Part shown: piece by piece, positions 16,455-25,626 of the stretch | How the letters are laid out: every line of letters starts with the position of its first letter | Numbering within the stretch: position 1 is the first letter of the stretch | DNA from: Pseudomonas pisciculturae | Lineage (GTDB): Bacteria > Pseudomonadota > Gammaproteobacteria > Pseudomonadales > Pseudomonadaceae | Reading direction: 5' to 3' | Assembly: GCF_015461805.1 (NCBI RefSeq) | Contig: NZ_JACVZE010000013.1 | Span: 62,001-126,000 of the forward strand | DNA: 64,000 nucleotides | The notes under the pieces: model-generated | Databases searched by the model: none | What the model was told of the DNA's origin: nothing | What the model saw: the letters and a program-made list of their open reading frames with translations, nothing else | Program-made: the position numbers and the translations under genes

Positions 16455-18943
16455 ACCATCAACCCCAACGTCTTGGCCTTGGCCACCGCTTGTGTGCGTC
16501 GCTCTACACCGAGCTTGCTGTGAATGCGCCGCGCATGGGTCTTGACGGTGTGCAGCGAGATGAACAGGCGGTCGGCGATTTCCAGGTTGGAGTTGCCCAG
16601 AGCGATCAGTTGCAGCACTTCCAGTTCGCGCAGGCTCAAGGGGTTTTCCACCGCACCCGGCGTTGCAGCCTGGGGCTCCAGGCCCAACTCGCTCAACAAC
16701 CCCGGCGAACGCAGACGCAATTCGCGAATCGCTTGTTGCACCTGACAGCGCGCCGCCAAATCCAGCCCGGTTTGCAGCGAACGCCGCGCCAGGGCGGCAT
16801 CGCCGACTTGCCAGGCCACCTCCCCCAGCACCAGATGCAATTCGGTTTCCAGGCACAACATGCCGCGCTGGTGAGTGCTCGCCAGCAAGGCATTGAGCCG
16901 CGCCACCGGTTGCTCCGCGCAGCCCAGTTTTACCTCCGCCAAGACCAGCAGGTATTCAAGACGCGGGATCAGTTCCAACGTGGCCGGCGGCGCCTGTTTG
17001 GCCTCGGCCCCACGGAAGTGGCGCAACACCCGGCGCACGGCTTCGACGGTCAACTCGGCGCGGCCCTGCTGCAACCAGAAATGCCCGCTGACCAACAACA
17101 GTACAGCGCGGTAGACCGTGTCGGGCACCTGGCGTTGCTGCATCAGGCGTTCAGCGTCACGCAGTTGCACAAACGCCTGGGCGTAATCGCCACGGTTGGC
17201 GGCCAGCAAGGCCAGGCCGAGAAACCCGTATAGCACGCGTTTGTCCTGGCTGTGCAGGCACATTTTCAAGCCTGTCTCGAAGCACTCGGCGGCCAGGCTG
17301 TCGTGCCCTTGGCGCAATGCCAGATGCCCACGCCGCAGCGCGATGCGCCCGACCAGCGGCCCGGCCTTGAGGCGTTGCTTGAGTAATATCGCCTGCACAT
17401 TTTCCAGCAGGCTCTGCGCTCGATATGGCGCGCCGCGTTGTTCCAGCAACTGGGCGTGATCCAGCTCCAGCAGCGCCTCCAGCAATAACGAGCCATGGGC
17501 ACGGGCCAGGCACAGCGCTTCGCGATTGAGCGACTGAGCCACGTCCAATTCACCGCGTAGCAAGGCTTGTTGGGTGAGCCCCGACAGGCACATCAACCGC
17601 GATGTCCAAGCGCTCTCGGGTAACGCTTGCAACGCTTCCAGAAAATGCACGCGGGAGCGCTCGGCATCACCGCCCAGGTGCAGCAGCCAGCCCCATTGCG
17701 CCTGCCAGCGGGCCAGCAGGTAGCGTTGCAACGCCGCCGTGGGTTGCGGGGCGAAACGGGACAATTGGTCGATACACTGCGCAGCCTGGTCAAAGCGGCC
17801 GGCAAACAGTAATGCCGCCGTGACCAGCCCCACCAGTTGCGCCGAGCCGAGCATTAACTCATCGCCATGTTCCTCATGCAGGCGCAACAGCAATACGGCG
17901 TTCTGCTGACGGAACAGGTCCTCGAAACTAAAGTGCTGCAACAGGCTGACGGCCACTTCGTATTCTTCGGCCAGCAGCGCTTGCTCGAAGGCGGCTTGCC
18001 AGTCCTGTTCGGCGGTAAACCATTGGCAGGCGCGCCGGTGCCAGGAGCGCTTGGCCGGCCAGGGCTCATCGCGTAGCAATTGGGCCAACGGTGGGAAAAC
18101 CTGCAACCAGTCGGTGTCTTCCCAGGGTTGGATGAACGCACCGAGGGCCTGCAAGTCGCGCAGGTATTGGTCACCGTCACCAAAGCCGAACAGGTGTTCG
18201 CACAGCCCGGCGTTGAAGCGCGGCAGGTGGGCGAGCACGCGCCAGGCTTCGGCAAGCTCGGCTGGCAGGGTGATGAACAGTTCATGTTGCAGGTAGTCGA
18301 GCAGGGTCTTTTCGGGATGGCCGTCGCCGAGCAAGGCGATGCGCACCCCGGCGCACCAACCGGCGCTGAATTGCAGCACGTTGTCGATGGGCTCCCCCGG
18401 CAGCAATTGCTGGATCTCCGCCGGGCTGAATGCCAGCTCGGCGCCGGACTCCAGCAACTCATCGTCGAGCAGCAAGCGCGGCCAATTGCACAGCGGCCGC
18501 CGTCGCGCACCCAGCCACCAGGTCAGGGCCGGGCTGCTGGCGCTGAGCAGGCGGTCGAGCAAGGCGTCGGTGAGTGGCGCAGGCAGGCGGCAGAAGTCAT
18601 CGAGAAACAGCCACGCGGCGGGCTGCCAGCGGGCAAGGTCCAACAGCAGTGTGGCTTCATCGGTAAACGTCAGGCCCAGGTTTTGCGCGAGGCGCTGGCA
18701 AAGATCGAGAGGGCTCAAGGCCACGCCGTTGAGGGGCAACCAGTAAACCTGGCAACCGGCGGGCGCCTGCAACGCGCATTCGGCGAGCAACGCGCTCTTG
18801 CCGCTGCCGCCTGGGGCGCAGAGTAATTTGACCCGGGCCTGCGCCGCCAACAACGGTTCGGTCAGGCGCGGGCGCAGCACATGGTGGGAGGACAGCCGGG
18901 GCATGAATCCAGGACGGTCCAGGCAGCGTGTCATGGCGGTCAT
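16451..18943 (-). CDS. MalT-like LuxR-family ATP-dependent regulator
   Basis: 830 residues of the LAL/STAND type. Walker A is GGSGKSAL near residue 47; the middle is a helical, TPR-like repeat region with many Ala/Leu-rich pairs; the C-terminus has a LuxR helix-turn-helix (LSLRELEVLQLIALGNSNLEI...HTVKTHARRIHSKLG). This size and order match MalT. It lies just downstream, on the same strand, of the DUF1329-DUF1302 pair, an arrangement also known in P. putida, so it is the likely regulator of those genes. The inducer is unknown. Confidence 0.9.
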   Translation of the reverse strand: MTAMTRCLDRPGFMPRLSSHHVLRPRLTEPLLAAQARVKLLCAPGGSGKSALLAECALQAPAGCQVYWLPLNGVALSPLDLCQRLAQNLGLTFTDEATLLLDLARWQPAAWLFLDDFCRLPAPLTDALLDRLLSASSPALTWWLGARRRPLCNWPRLLLDDELLESGAELAFSPAEIQQLLPGEPIDNVLQFSAGWCAGVRIALLGDGHPEKTLLDYLQHELFITLPAELAEAWRVLAHLPRFNAGLCEHLFGFGDGDQYLRDLQALGAFIQPWEDTDWLQVFPPLAQLLRDEPWPAKRSWHRRACQWFTAEQDWQAAFEQALLAEEYEVAVSLLQHFSFEDLFRQQNAVLLLRLHEEHGDELMLGSAQLVGLVTAALLFAGRFDQAAQCIDQLSRFAPQPTAALQRYLLARWQAQWGWLLHLGGDAERSRVHFLEALQALPESAWTSRLMCLSGLTQQALLRGELDVAQSLNREALCLARAHGSLLLEALLELDHAQLLEQRGAPYRAQSLLENVQAILLKQRLKAGPLVGRIALRRGHLALRQGHDSLAAECFETGLKMCLHSQDKRVLYGFLGLALLAANRGDYAQAFVQLRDAERLMQQRQVPDTVYRAVLLLVSGHFWLQQGRAELTVEAVRRVLRHFRGAEAKQAPPATLELIPRLEYLLVLAEVKLGCAEQPVARLNALLASTHQRGMLCLETELHLVLGEVAWQVGDAALARRSLQTGLDLAARCQVQQAIRELRLRSPGLLSELGLEPQAATPGAVENPLSLRELEVLQLIALGNSNLEIADRLFISLHTVKTHARRIHSKLGVERRTQAVAKAKTLGLMV

Positions 18944-19054
18944 TGCTGCATCCTGCTTTTTTATTGTTTTGCAACCTGGCGCCTACCCTAGTCCTGTGAT
19001 TGGCGGTTGTTGAAGAAGTATTCAGCGGGGTGATTGAAAGGCATGCACAAAACT

Positions 19055-19135
19055 AAATGTGGGAGGGGTTTGTGTGGGAGCTGGCTTGCCTGCGATGCAG
19101 GCAAGCCAGCTCCCACACAAATCCCTCCCACATTT
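19055..19135. repeat. Nested composite REP hairpin
   Basis: An outer pair of aaatgtgggaggg arms encloses an inner pair of gtgggagctggcttgcctgc arms, giving one almost continuous perfect hairpin. Two REP subfamilies are combined here between the DUF1329 and LuxR genes. Confidence 0.88.
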
Positions 19136-19155
19136 GATCCCGATTTAATCCGGGC

Positions 19156-20514
19156 TCAGCGCACGCCTTCGGCCCGGAGGGCCGCCGGGGTGTAGTCCGC
19201 GGCCTTGGCCTTGAAGCCGAACACGAAGCTGCTCTTCTCTTCGTTCTTCATGCCCAGGGCGATGTAGCGACCGGCGATGATGTCGTACAGGGTTTCCACG
19301 GTGTACGCCGGGGTCTGGTGGTTGTAGTAGAACTGCGCATGGCCTTCGGCGACGCGCCACAGTTGGCCACGGCCGTCGTAGTGGTCTACCAGCGCTACCT
19401 GCCAGCTGTCTTCGTCGATGTACATGTGGCGCTTGGCGTAGATGTGCCGCTCACTCGGTTTGACCGTACCCACCACTTCCCACACGCGGTGCAGCTCGTA
19501 GCGGGTGAGGTCCTGGTTGATGTGGCCAGCCTTGATGATGTCGTCGTACTTGAGCGTGGGCTGGTCAAGCTTGTAGCTGTTGTAGGGGATGTACATCTCT
19601 TTCTTGCCCACCAGTTTCCAGTCGTAACGGTCGGGGGCGCCGGAGAACATGTCGAAGTTGTCGGAGGTGCGCAGGCCGTCGGAGGCCGTGCCCGGCCCGT
19701 CATACGCCACTTGCGGCGCACGGCGTACGCGGCGTTGGCCGGCGTTGTAGATCCACGCCAGGCGCGGCTCTTTGACCTGGTCTAGGGTTTCATGCACCAG
19801 CAGCACGTTGCCCGCCAAACGTGCCGGGGCGGTCACCGACTGTTTGAAGAAGGTCAGCACGTTGGCGGCCTTGGCCGGGTCCATGTCGGGGATCAGTTGC
19901 GGCACCGCCACTTCTTCTTCGAAGCGGATCGGCGTGTAGCTGCCGTTGGTCTGCGGCGTGGCCTGGGTGATGATGCGGCGCAGGTTGCCGCCGTGGTAAC
20001 GGGTGATGTGGTTCCACAGCACTTCCACGCCATTCTTGGGGATCGGGAACGCGTAGTAGCGGTTGCCGGTGAAGTTTTCCAGGCCGTTGCCGTCGTTGAT
20101 CGGCTTGACGTTCAGCGCGCTGCGCTTGATCGACTCGTAGATGTCCGCTGGCAGGTTGACCGTACGGTGAGTCGAGTACACCGGGATCTTGTAGGTCTCG
20201 GGGTAGCGCTTGAACATCGCCACCTGGCCGTCGGAGAGCTTGTCTTTGTACTTGTCGACGGTGGCCGCGGTGATCACGAACAGCGGTTTTTCATTGGCGA
20301 ACGGGTCGGCAAGAAAGCCCTTGCTGTCCACGGCGCCAGCGTTGGTGGGGATGCCGCCGGTCCAGGCCGGGATCGAGCCATCGGCGTTGCCGGCTTTTTC
20401 GGCGCCCACTGGGGTCAGGCTGGTGCCCAGTTTGGCGGCTTCTTCGGGTGACACGGCGGCCAGCACGTTTGCCGCCAACAGACTCAGGGCCAATACAGCA
20501 ATTGTCTTACGCAT
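19156..20514 (-). CDS. DUF1329 secreted protein
   Basis: 452 residues with a clear Sec signal peptide (MRKTIAVLALSLLAANVLA) and the DUF1329 region throughout (PAWTGGIP near residue 50; GKKEMYIPYNSYKL later). DUF1329 has a lipoprotein-carrier-like (LolB/VioE-like) fold in known structures. Always found with DUF1302 proteins in pseudomonads; the pair starts 26 bp apart here and should be one operon. Genetic data in P. putida linked such a pair to use of esters or lipidic substrates, from memory; the exact role is open. Confidence 0.88.
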   Translation of the reverse strand: MRKTIAVLALSLLAANVLAAVSPEEAAKLGTSLTPVGAEKAGNADGSIPAWTGGIPTNAGAVDSKGFLADPFANEKPLFVITAATVDKYKDKLSDGQVAMFKRYPETYKIPVYSTHRTVNLPADIYESIKRSALNVKPINDGNGLENFTGNRYYAFPIPKNGVEVLWNHITRYHGGNLRRIITQATPQTNGSYTPIRFEEEVAVPQLIPDMDPAKAANVLTFFKQSVTAPARLAGNVLLVHETLDQVKEPRLAWIYNAGQRRVRRAPQVAYDGPGTASDGLRTSDNFDMFSGAPDRYDWKLVGKKEMYIPYNSYKLDQPTLKYDDIIKAGHINQDLTRYELHRVWEVVGTVKPSERHIYAKRHMYIDEDSWQVALVDHYDGRGQLWRVAEGHAQFYYNHQTPAYTVETLYDIIAGRYIALGMKNEEKSSFVFGFKAKAADYTPAALRAEGVR

Positions 20515-20540
20515 GGATGCTTGTCCTTGTTTAAGCCAGA

Positions 20541-22331
20541 TCAGAAGTTCGCGCCAAAGCTGAGGGCGAGAAAGTCACGGTCAGTCAGGGTGTTGTAGTC
20601 GCCACCGAAAAAGTCGGTGTAGCTCAGGCTGGCGGTGTAGGTGCTGCGGTAATCCGCATCCACGCCGATGCTGATGGCCTTGGCGCCTTTGTTGAACAGC
20701 CCGTTGGGGCCATAACCGGCCACGTCATGGGACCACGACAGGTTGGGCTTGAGGTTCACGCCGAACAGCGCGTTGTTGTAGTCGAGGATCGCTCGGGCGC
20801 GGTAGCCCCAGGAGTTGGCGGTGACAAAGCCGTCGGTGTCGCCCTGGAAACCGTACGCACCGTAGACCGAGTCACGGCCGTAACGCAGTTTGGATTTGTC
20901 TTCCAGACCGCCAACGTGCACGTAGGCCGCCTCGCCCACCAGCGTCAGGCGTTCGGCGCCCAGCACCTGGTCGAAGAACTGGGTCATGGTGCTTTGGATC
21001 TGGGTGATTTCCTTGCGGCGGTAGCCTTTGTTGTCGTCGCCGAAGTTGCTGCGGATGGGTGAGGCCAGTTGGCCAGACGTGGGGTTGATCAGCGCCAGGG
21101 TCAGGTCGGTGGTGTTGAGTTGCACCGGGGCATTGGGGCGGTAGCTGATCTCGCCAGTCCACGCCGTGCCGGTAGGCAACGTGGTGGAAAAACTCGCACC
21201 GAACAGGCGGATATCTTCCGGGTATTCAAGGTAGTACTTGCCACGGCCGAGCATCAGGCTTTGGACCAGGCCCTGGCCGCTGCCGGCCACAAAACCGTCG
21301 GCGGCAGCCGAGATAGCGGCCAGCGTGAGTGGGTTGGCCGTGTTGGTGATGGTGCCGACCGTCGGGGTACGACTGTGGTAGTTCATGAAGTACAGGCCGT
21401 ACTCGGTGTCGTCCCCCAGCCAGCGCAAGGCGGTGCCGAACTGACCGGAATCCCGTGCATCACGGTCTCCGGCGCGACGTACGATCACCCCTTCATTGGT
21501 CGTGCTGAACCCTTGGCCCGCCCCTGCCGCTATCGGTTGCAAGGGTGCAATTGCCGGGTTACCCACGGTGTAGTTATTGGTGCAGCCATCCGCCGCCACA
21601 TCGCCACCGAAGAAGGTGCCGCAGTTATCCAGCACCGTCTGGTCCCACTCCAACTGGTAGAAGCCTTCTACGGTCAGTTGGTTGGTCAGGCTTTGGGACG
21701 CGAACAGCATGTTGACCGGAATCAGCCCTTCCTTGATCTCGGCGCCAGGCCGTCGAAACGCCGACACGTCGATAGGGTTGATGCTGTTGATGGAGTTGCC
21801 GATGAAGGTACTTTCACCCCAGCTCACCACTTGCTTGCCCGCCCGCACAGTGCCCGGCAGGTCGCCCAGTGAGTAGTTGTGGTAGACGAACGCATCGAGA
21901 ATCTGCGCACCGCTGGATTTAGCGCCTTCTTTGCGGTTGTGGTTGCTGATCGGCTTGAACTCGCGGTCTTCGTCTTGCAACTCGAAGTCGTACCAGTACT
22001 TGCCGCGAACGAACACGCCGGTATCGCCGTACTTGAGCTCCAGGTCGTGCAGGCCCTTGAAGATCTTGGAGAAGGTCTCGCCCTTCTTGAAGTTCAGACG
22101 ACCGTCGTCCCCCGTGGAAGCCTGCCCGGTACCGCCGTTGACGGTGCCCACCAGCTTCTTGTCGGCATCGCGCATGCCCCAACTCGCGCCCACCGACAGC
22201 GAAGAATCGAATTGCCCTTCGATCTCGCCAATGTTGAACGAAACAGCCTGTGCCTGGGCACAGCACCCTAACGCAACCGCTACGGCCAGCGCCTGTGGCC
22301 TGAAGATGGCGCGCATTGTTGTTTTTGTCAT
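20541..22331 (-). CDS. DUF1302 outer-membrane protein
   Basis: 596 residues. A signal peptide (FRPQALAVAVALGCCAQAQA) precedes a beta-strand-rich domain ending in a C-terminal Phe (LALSFGANF), a pattern of outer-membrane beta-barrel proteins. DUF1302 family. The start at 22331 places the signal peptide at the N-terminus; the open frame extends to 22526 but without one. First gene of a DUF1302-DUF1329 operon, likely controlled by the LuxR-type regulator at 16.5-18.9 kb. Confidence 0.86.
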   Translation of the reverse strand: MTKTTMRAIFRPQALAVAVALGCCAQAQAVSFNIGEIEGQFDSSLSVGASWGMRDADKKLVGTVNGGTGQASTGDDGRLNFKKGETFSKIFKGLHDLELKYGDTGVFVRGKYWYDFELQDEDREFKPISNHNRKEGAKSSGAQILDAFVYHNYSLGDLPGTVRAGKQVVSWGESTFIGNSINSINPIDVSAFRRPGAEIKEGLIPVNMLFASQSLTNQLTVEGFYQLEWDQTVLDNCGTFFGGDVAADGCTNNYTVGNPAIAPLQPIAAGAGQGFSTTNEGVIVRRAGDRDARDSGQFGTALRWLGDDTEYGLYFMNYHSRTPTVGTITNTANPLTLAAISAAADGFVAGSGQGLVQSLMLGRGKYYLEYPEDIRLFGASFSTTLPTGTAWTGEISYRPNAPVQLNTTDLTLALINPTSGQLASPIRSNFGDDNKGYRRKEITQIQSTMTQFFDQVLGAERLTLVGEAAYVHVGGLEDKSKLRYGRDSVYGAYGFQGDTDGFVTANSWGYRARAILDYNNALFGVNLKPNLSWSHDVAGYGPNGLFNKGAKAISIGVDADYRSTYTASLSYTDFFGGDYNTLTDRDFLALSFGANF

Positions 22332-22722
22332 GCGTCTTCCCCGGTGAGTGACAGAAGGCCCCACCCTACTGCCGCTCATGAAGAGCGATAAGCGCACAAA
22401 GGAGGGATTCGTGTTGTCGCCCGAAAGGATTACCAAGCGCTCTGGGCTGCGTCTGGGGGCGGGCATCGGCGAGGTGGATGGTGAGCTATCAGGAGAATGG
22501 ATGGAGCTCTGGGCGACTGTTGCCATATCGGTAACAGTCCTTGTCCTGAAGCGCTCTTACTCAAATTGTTACAACCCACTATTCTTGCCGGGCTTTCAGG
22601 GCAAATGGCCCGCTTCCCACCCGGAAGAAAAGCCAGATTCAAATGGATTGATGCCTGTTTTCAGTCTGTTACCGGTGTTCACTGACGTTGATTTATTGCT
22701 CCTTGATCAAACGTCTTACTTC
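22332..22722. other. Intergenic region upstream of the DUF1302 gene
   Basis: No credible gene on either strand. It should hold the promoter for the DUF1302 operon. The right half (about 22540-22722) precedes a plus-strand terminator that no plus-strand gene uses, so a small RNA is possible; I could not identify a convincing promoter. Confidence 0.5.
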
Positions 22723-22751
22723 GGCCGCTGCCTCTGCAGCGGCCTTTTTTA
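22723..22751 (+). terminator. Orphan Rho-independent terminator
   Basis: Nine-base-pair stem ggccgctgc/gcagcggcc, tetraloop ctct, then T6. Correct orientation for the plus strand, where no protein gene lies upstream within several kilobases. Confidence 0.75.
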
Positions 22752-22760
22752 TGCCCCAAA

Positions 22761-22788
22761 TAAAACGGGGCGCCCAAGGCGCCCCGTT
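22761..22788 (-). terminator. Rho-independent terminator after the SDR gene
   Basis: Eleven-base-pair stem aacggggcgcc/ggcgccccgtt followed on the minus strand by TTTTATTT, about 25 bp past the SDR stop codon. Confidence 0.8.
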
Positions 22789-22813
22789 GTATTGCGTGGT
22801 TTTCCAGCAACGA

Positions 22814-23725
22814 TTACAGGCTGTACTTCTGCAAGTTGTCCATCATCTGCTTGAGCGCCTCAATCGTGTCCTTGGGGTGCACGGCGCCTTCGAAGTCGCA
22901 GATCTGTTGCCACTGCGCCGCCACATCGTCAGGGGAAAAACCCGCCTCTGGGTCGAAACCCACGCCCAGGCTGCGCTCCCAGCGAGTCTTGCCGATCCAG
23001 CCGCCGCCCACTTCAAACAATCCTGAGGTTTCCTGGCAGGCGTCACTGCCCAGGTACACCACCAGCGGGCTAACCAGCTCCGGCTTGAGGCGCTCGAACA
23101 CTTGCGGCGGTATGAGGCCTTCGGTCATGCGTGTACCGCCCGTGGGGGCGATGGCGTTGACCAGAATGTTGTTCTTGCGCCCCTCAATCGCCAGGGTACG
23201 CGTCAAACCGTACAGGCCAAGCTTGGCCATGCCGTAGTTGGATTGCCCGAAGTTGCCGTAGATGCCCGAGGTGGACGAGGTGAAAATCACCCGGCCGTAG
23301 CCTTGCTCACGCATATGGGGCCAGGCGGCGCGGGTGACTTTCCACGCGCCCTCGACGTGCACTTGGTAGACCAGGTCCCAGTCGCTGTCGTCCATTTTGT
23401 GGAAGGTCTTGTCCCGCAGGATGCCAGCGTTATTGACCACTACATCGATACGGCCAAAGACGTCGAGGGCGTGCTGCACGATCTTGTCACCGTCGGTGAC
23501 AGAGTCATGGTTGGCTTCGGCGATACCGCCGGCTTCGCGAATTTCGGCTACCACACGGTCGGCGGCCGAGGCATTGGCACCTTCACCCTGGGTGGAACCG
23601 CCCAGGTCATTGACCAGCACTTTGGCCCCGTGTTTGGCGAACAGCAGCGCATGGGCCCGGCCCAATCCGCCGCCGGCACCGGTGACGATCACGACCTTAT
23701 CCTGAAACTGCACTGACTCACTCAT
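22814..23725 (-). CDS. SDR-family 3-hydroxyacyl-CoA dehydrogenase-like oxidoreductase
   Basis: 303 residues, classical short-chain dehydrogenase of the peroxisomal multifunctional enzyme type 2 kind: TGAGGGLGRAHA cofactor loop, VNDLGGS after strand 2, NNAGILRD, catalytic Tyr/Lys in YGMAKLG, and the extended C-terminal region typical of 17-beta-HSD4-like enzymes. Probably acts on a CoA thioester or steroid-like alcohol. ATG at 23725 chosen over an upstream TTG. The next genes upstream on this strand are separated by a REPIN, so it is probably transcribed alone. Confidence 0.86.
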   Translation of the reverse strand: MSESVQFQDKVVIVTGAGGGLGRAHALLFAKHGAKVLVNDLGGSTQGEGANASAADRVVAEIREAGGIAEANHDSVTDGDKIVQHALDVFGRIDVVVNNAGILRDKTFHKMDDSDWDLVYQVHVEGAWKVTRAAWPHMREQGYGRVIFTSSTSGIYGNFGQSNYGMAKLGLYGLTRTLAIEGRKNNILVNAIAPTGGTRMTEGLIPPQVFERLKPELVSPLVVYLGSDACQETSGLFEVGGGWIGKTRWERSLGVGFDPEAGFSPDDVAAQWQQICDFEGAVHPKDTIEALKQMMDNLQKYSL

Positions 23726-23878
23726 ACCGAACTCCAATGGCGACAATGGGAATGGGTTGAGTGTCGGGCACGGGGGCTTTGGTCACAATAACTACGGTTA
23801 TGGCTGAATGGTGCGCGATAAGGCTGGGGGATGATGGCCGATGAGCCGCTGATGCTCTAACGGTGGAGCCCGCTTTTT

Positions 23879-23964
23879 GTGGGAGCTGGCTTGCCTGCGA
23901 TACAGGCACCTCGGTCATTCAGGCACACCGAGGTGATGCTATCGCAGGCAAGCCAGCTCCCACA
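23879..23964. repeat. REPIN overlapping the end of the alpha/beta hydrolase gene
   Basis: gtgggagctggcttgcctgcga arm and its reverse complement about 40 bp apart, with an inner cacctcggt/accgaggtg stem. The right arm supplies the last codons of the hydrolase gene. Confidence 0.9.
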
Positions 23965-24844
23965 CGGGGCCGGCAATTCGCTCGCGAAACGCCAGGTAGT
24001 GCTTGAGCACCTGCACCGGCGCTTCAAACTGCGGGTAATGGCCGATATTGGCCAGCAACACCGTATCGGCGTAAGGCACCAGCTCACGGTAACGCGCCAC
24101 CATATGGGCACCGGAAATCGGGTCGACTTCACCGTTAATCACCCGCAGCGGTACTTCATCCTGTTGCATCGCCTGCACCCAGCGCTCCCGCAGGCGTCGG
24201 CGCTGGGGCACGTAGGCAATGAGTTTATGCAGGATGCGCGTGCCGCCATTGCAATCGAGCAGGCTCCAGAAATCATCCAGGGCGCTTTCGCTCGGCCGTG
24301 TGTTGGGGCCGAAAATCTGGCTGAAACTGTCGGACAAGGAACTGCGCCCGAAGGCGCGACCGATCATCCAGCCCAGGGGGCTGAGCAACAGTTTTTGCAC
24401 CAGAGCCGGGCGATGGGTCTCGGGGAACAAACCGCCATTGAGAAACACACAGCTTGCCATCTGGAAACGGCCTTCATAGTGCCGGGCCAACAATTCCTGG
24501 GCGACACTGTCACCGTAATCATGGGCCAGCACATGCACCGGCTGGTCCACGCGCAGGTGCTCAAGCAACGCCTGTTGCAGATCCGCCTGCTCCAGCAGGC
24601 AGTAGTCGTGGTCCAACGGCTTGTCAGAGTCGCCAAAACCGAGCATGTCGCAGGCAATCACCAGATTACGCTGGGCCAGGGGTTGCCACAGGTAGTGCCA
24701 GTCCCAACTGGCGGTCGGGAAGCCATGGATCAGCAACAACGGCTCGCCCTGCCCCGCCACCCAATAACGAATGGTGCGGCCACGAAAGACGAAGTCCTGG
24801 CCGCGCTTGCGCCAGGCTCTAAGCGGGATCTCGGCGAGTGGCAT
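23939..24844 (-). CDS. Alpha/beta hydrolase with Asp nucleophile (MEST/epoxide hydrolase-like)
   Basis: 301 residues. HGFPTASWDWHYLW is the oxyanion region; the nucleophile elbow reads HDYGDS instead of GxSxG, so the nucleophile would be Asp, as in epoxide hydrolases, haloalkane dehalogenases and the mammalian MEST protein. Later NGEVDPIS and GHYPQFE supply the likely acid and base. The last eight residues (VWELACLR) are encoded by a REP arm and the stop TAG is inside it, so the native C-terminus was probably altered by REP insertion. Start overlaps the upstream aldolase stop by one base (TGATG), indicating coupling. Confidence 0.85.
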   Translation of the reverse strand: MPLAEIPLRAWRKRGQDFVFRGRTIRYWVAGQGEPLLLIHGFPTASWDWHYLWQPLAQRNLVIACDMLGFGDSDKPLDHDYCLLEQADLQQALLEHLRVDQPVHVLAHDYGDSVAQELLARHYEGRFQMASCVFLNGGLFPETHRPALVQKLLLSPLGWMIGRAFGRSSLSDSFSQIFGPNTRPSESALDDFWSLLDCNGGTRILHKLIAYVPQRRRLRERWVQAMQQDEVPLRVINGEVDPISGAHMVARYRELVPYADTVLLANIGHYPQFEAPVQVLKHYLAFRERIAGPVWELACLR

Positions 24845-25626
24845 CAGCTTTTATACCCAGGATCGAGACTGTCCAATTTACGCAGCAACGCCGGCCAGGC
24901 CAGCGCGCCCCCCATGCCTTGTGCACTCTTGGTGACGGCGGCCACCATCGCCTTGGCGCCAGCGAGAATCTGCGGCCCGATGGCGATCAGTTCAGCACCG
25001 CCATTTTGCGCCAGCACCTGAATATCGCAGGCGCGCTGAAACGTGAACATCATCAGGAAGGTGTCGGAGATGGTGCTGCCACAGGTCAGCAAGCCGTGGT
25101 TGTGCAGCATCAGGAAATTGTTCTGACCCAGGTCGGCCTGCAAGCGGGCCTTTTCTTCGTGGTTCAGCGCCACGCCCTCATAGGCATGAAAAGCCAGGCT
25201 CGACAGCACAAAAATCGATTGCTGGCTGATGGGCAATACACCCTGCTTCTGCGCCGACACCGCCACACCCGAGGCGGTATGGGTGTGCAATACACAGGTG
25301 ACGTCGTGGCGCACTTCATGGATGGCGCTGTGGATGGTGTAGCCCGCCGGGTTGATCTCGTAAGGGCTGTCCATCAGCTTGTTGCCGGCCTGGTCAACCT
25401 TCACCAGGCTTGATGCGGTGATCTCGTGAAACATCAGCCCATAAGGGTTGATCAGAAAATCATCGGTGCCCGGCACCTTGGCCGAGATGTGCGTAAAGAT
25501 CAGGTCGTCCCAGCCGTGCAACGCCACCAGGCGATAACAGGCCGCCAGGTCTACACGGGCCTGCCACTCGGCCGCACTGACCTGATCTTTGACATTTTGT
25601 GGCGATGCAACAGGGGCTAGGCTCAC
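24844..25626 (-). CDS. Class II aldolase/adducin family protein
   Basis: 260 residues. Metal-binding histidines of the family are visible in CVLHTHTASGVAV and LMLHNHGLLTCG, and the N-terminal YRLVALHGWDDLIFTHIS is typical. Members are fuculose/ribulose-phosphate aldolases or epimerases, but this adducin-like subgroup is of unknown substrate. GTG start with an excellent AGGAGG eight bases upstream. Translationally coupled to the alpha/beta hydrolase downstream; a shared catabolic role is plausible but unproven. Confidence 0.87.
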   Translation of the reverse strand: MSLAPVASPQNVKDQVSAAEWQARVDLAACYRLVALHGWDDLIFTHISAKVPGTDDFLINPYGLMFHEITASSLVKVDQAGNKLMDSPYEINPAGYTIHSAIHEVRHDVTCVLHTHTASGVAVSAQKQGVLPISQQSIFVLSSLAFHAYEGVALNHEEKARLQADLGQNNFLMLHNHGLLTCGSTISDTFLMMFTFQRACDIQVLAQNGGAELIAIGPQILAGAKAMVAAVTKSAQGMGGALAWPALLRKLDSLDPGYKS

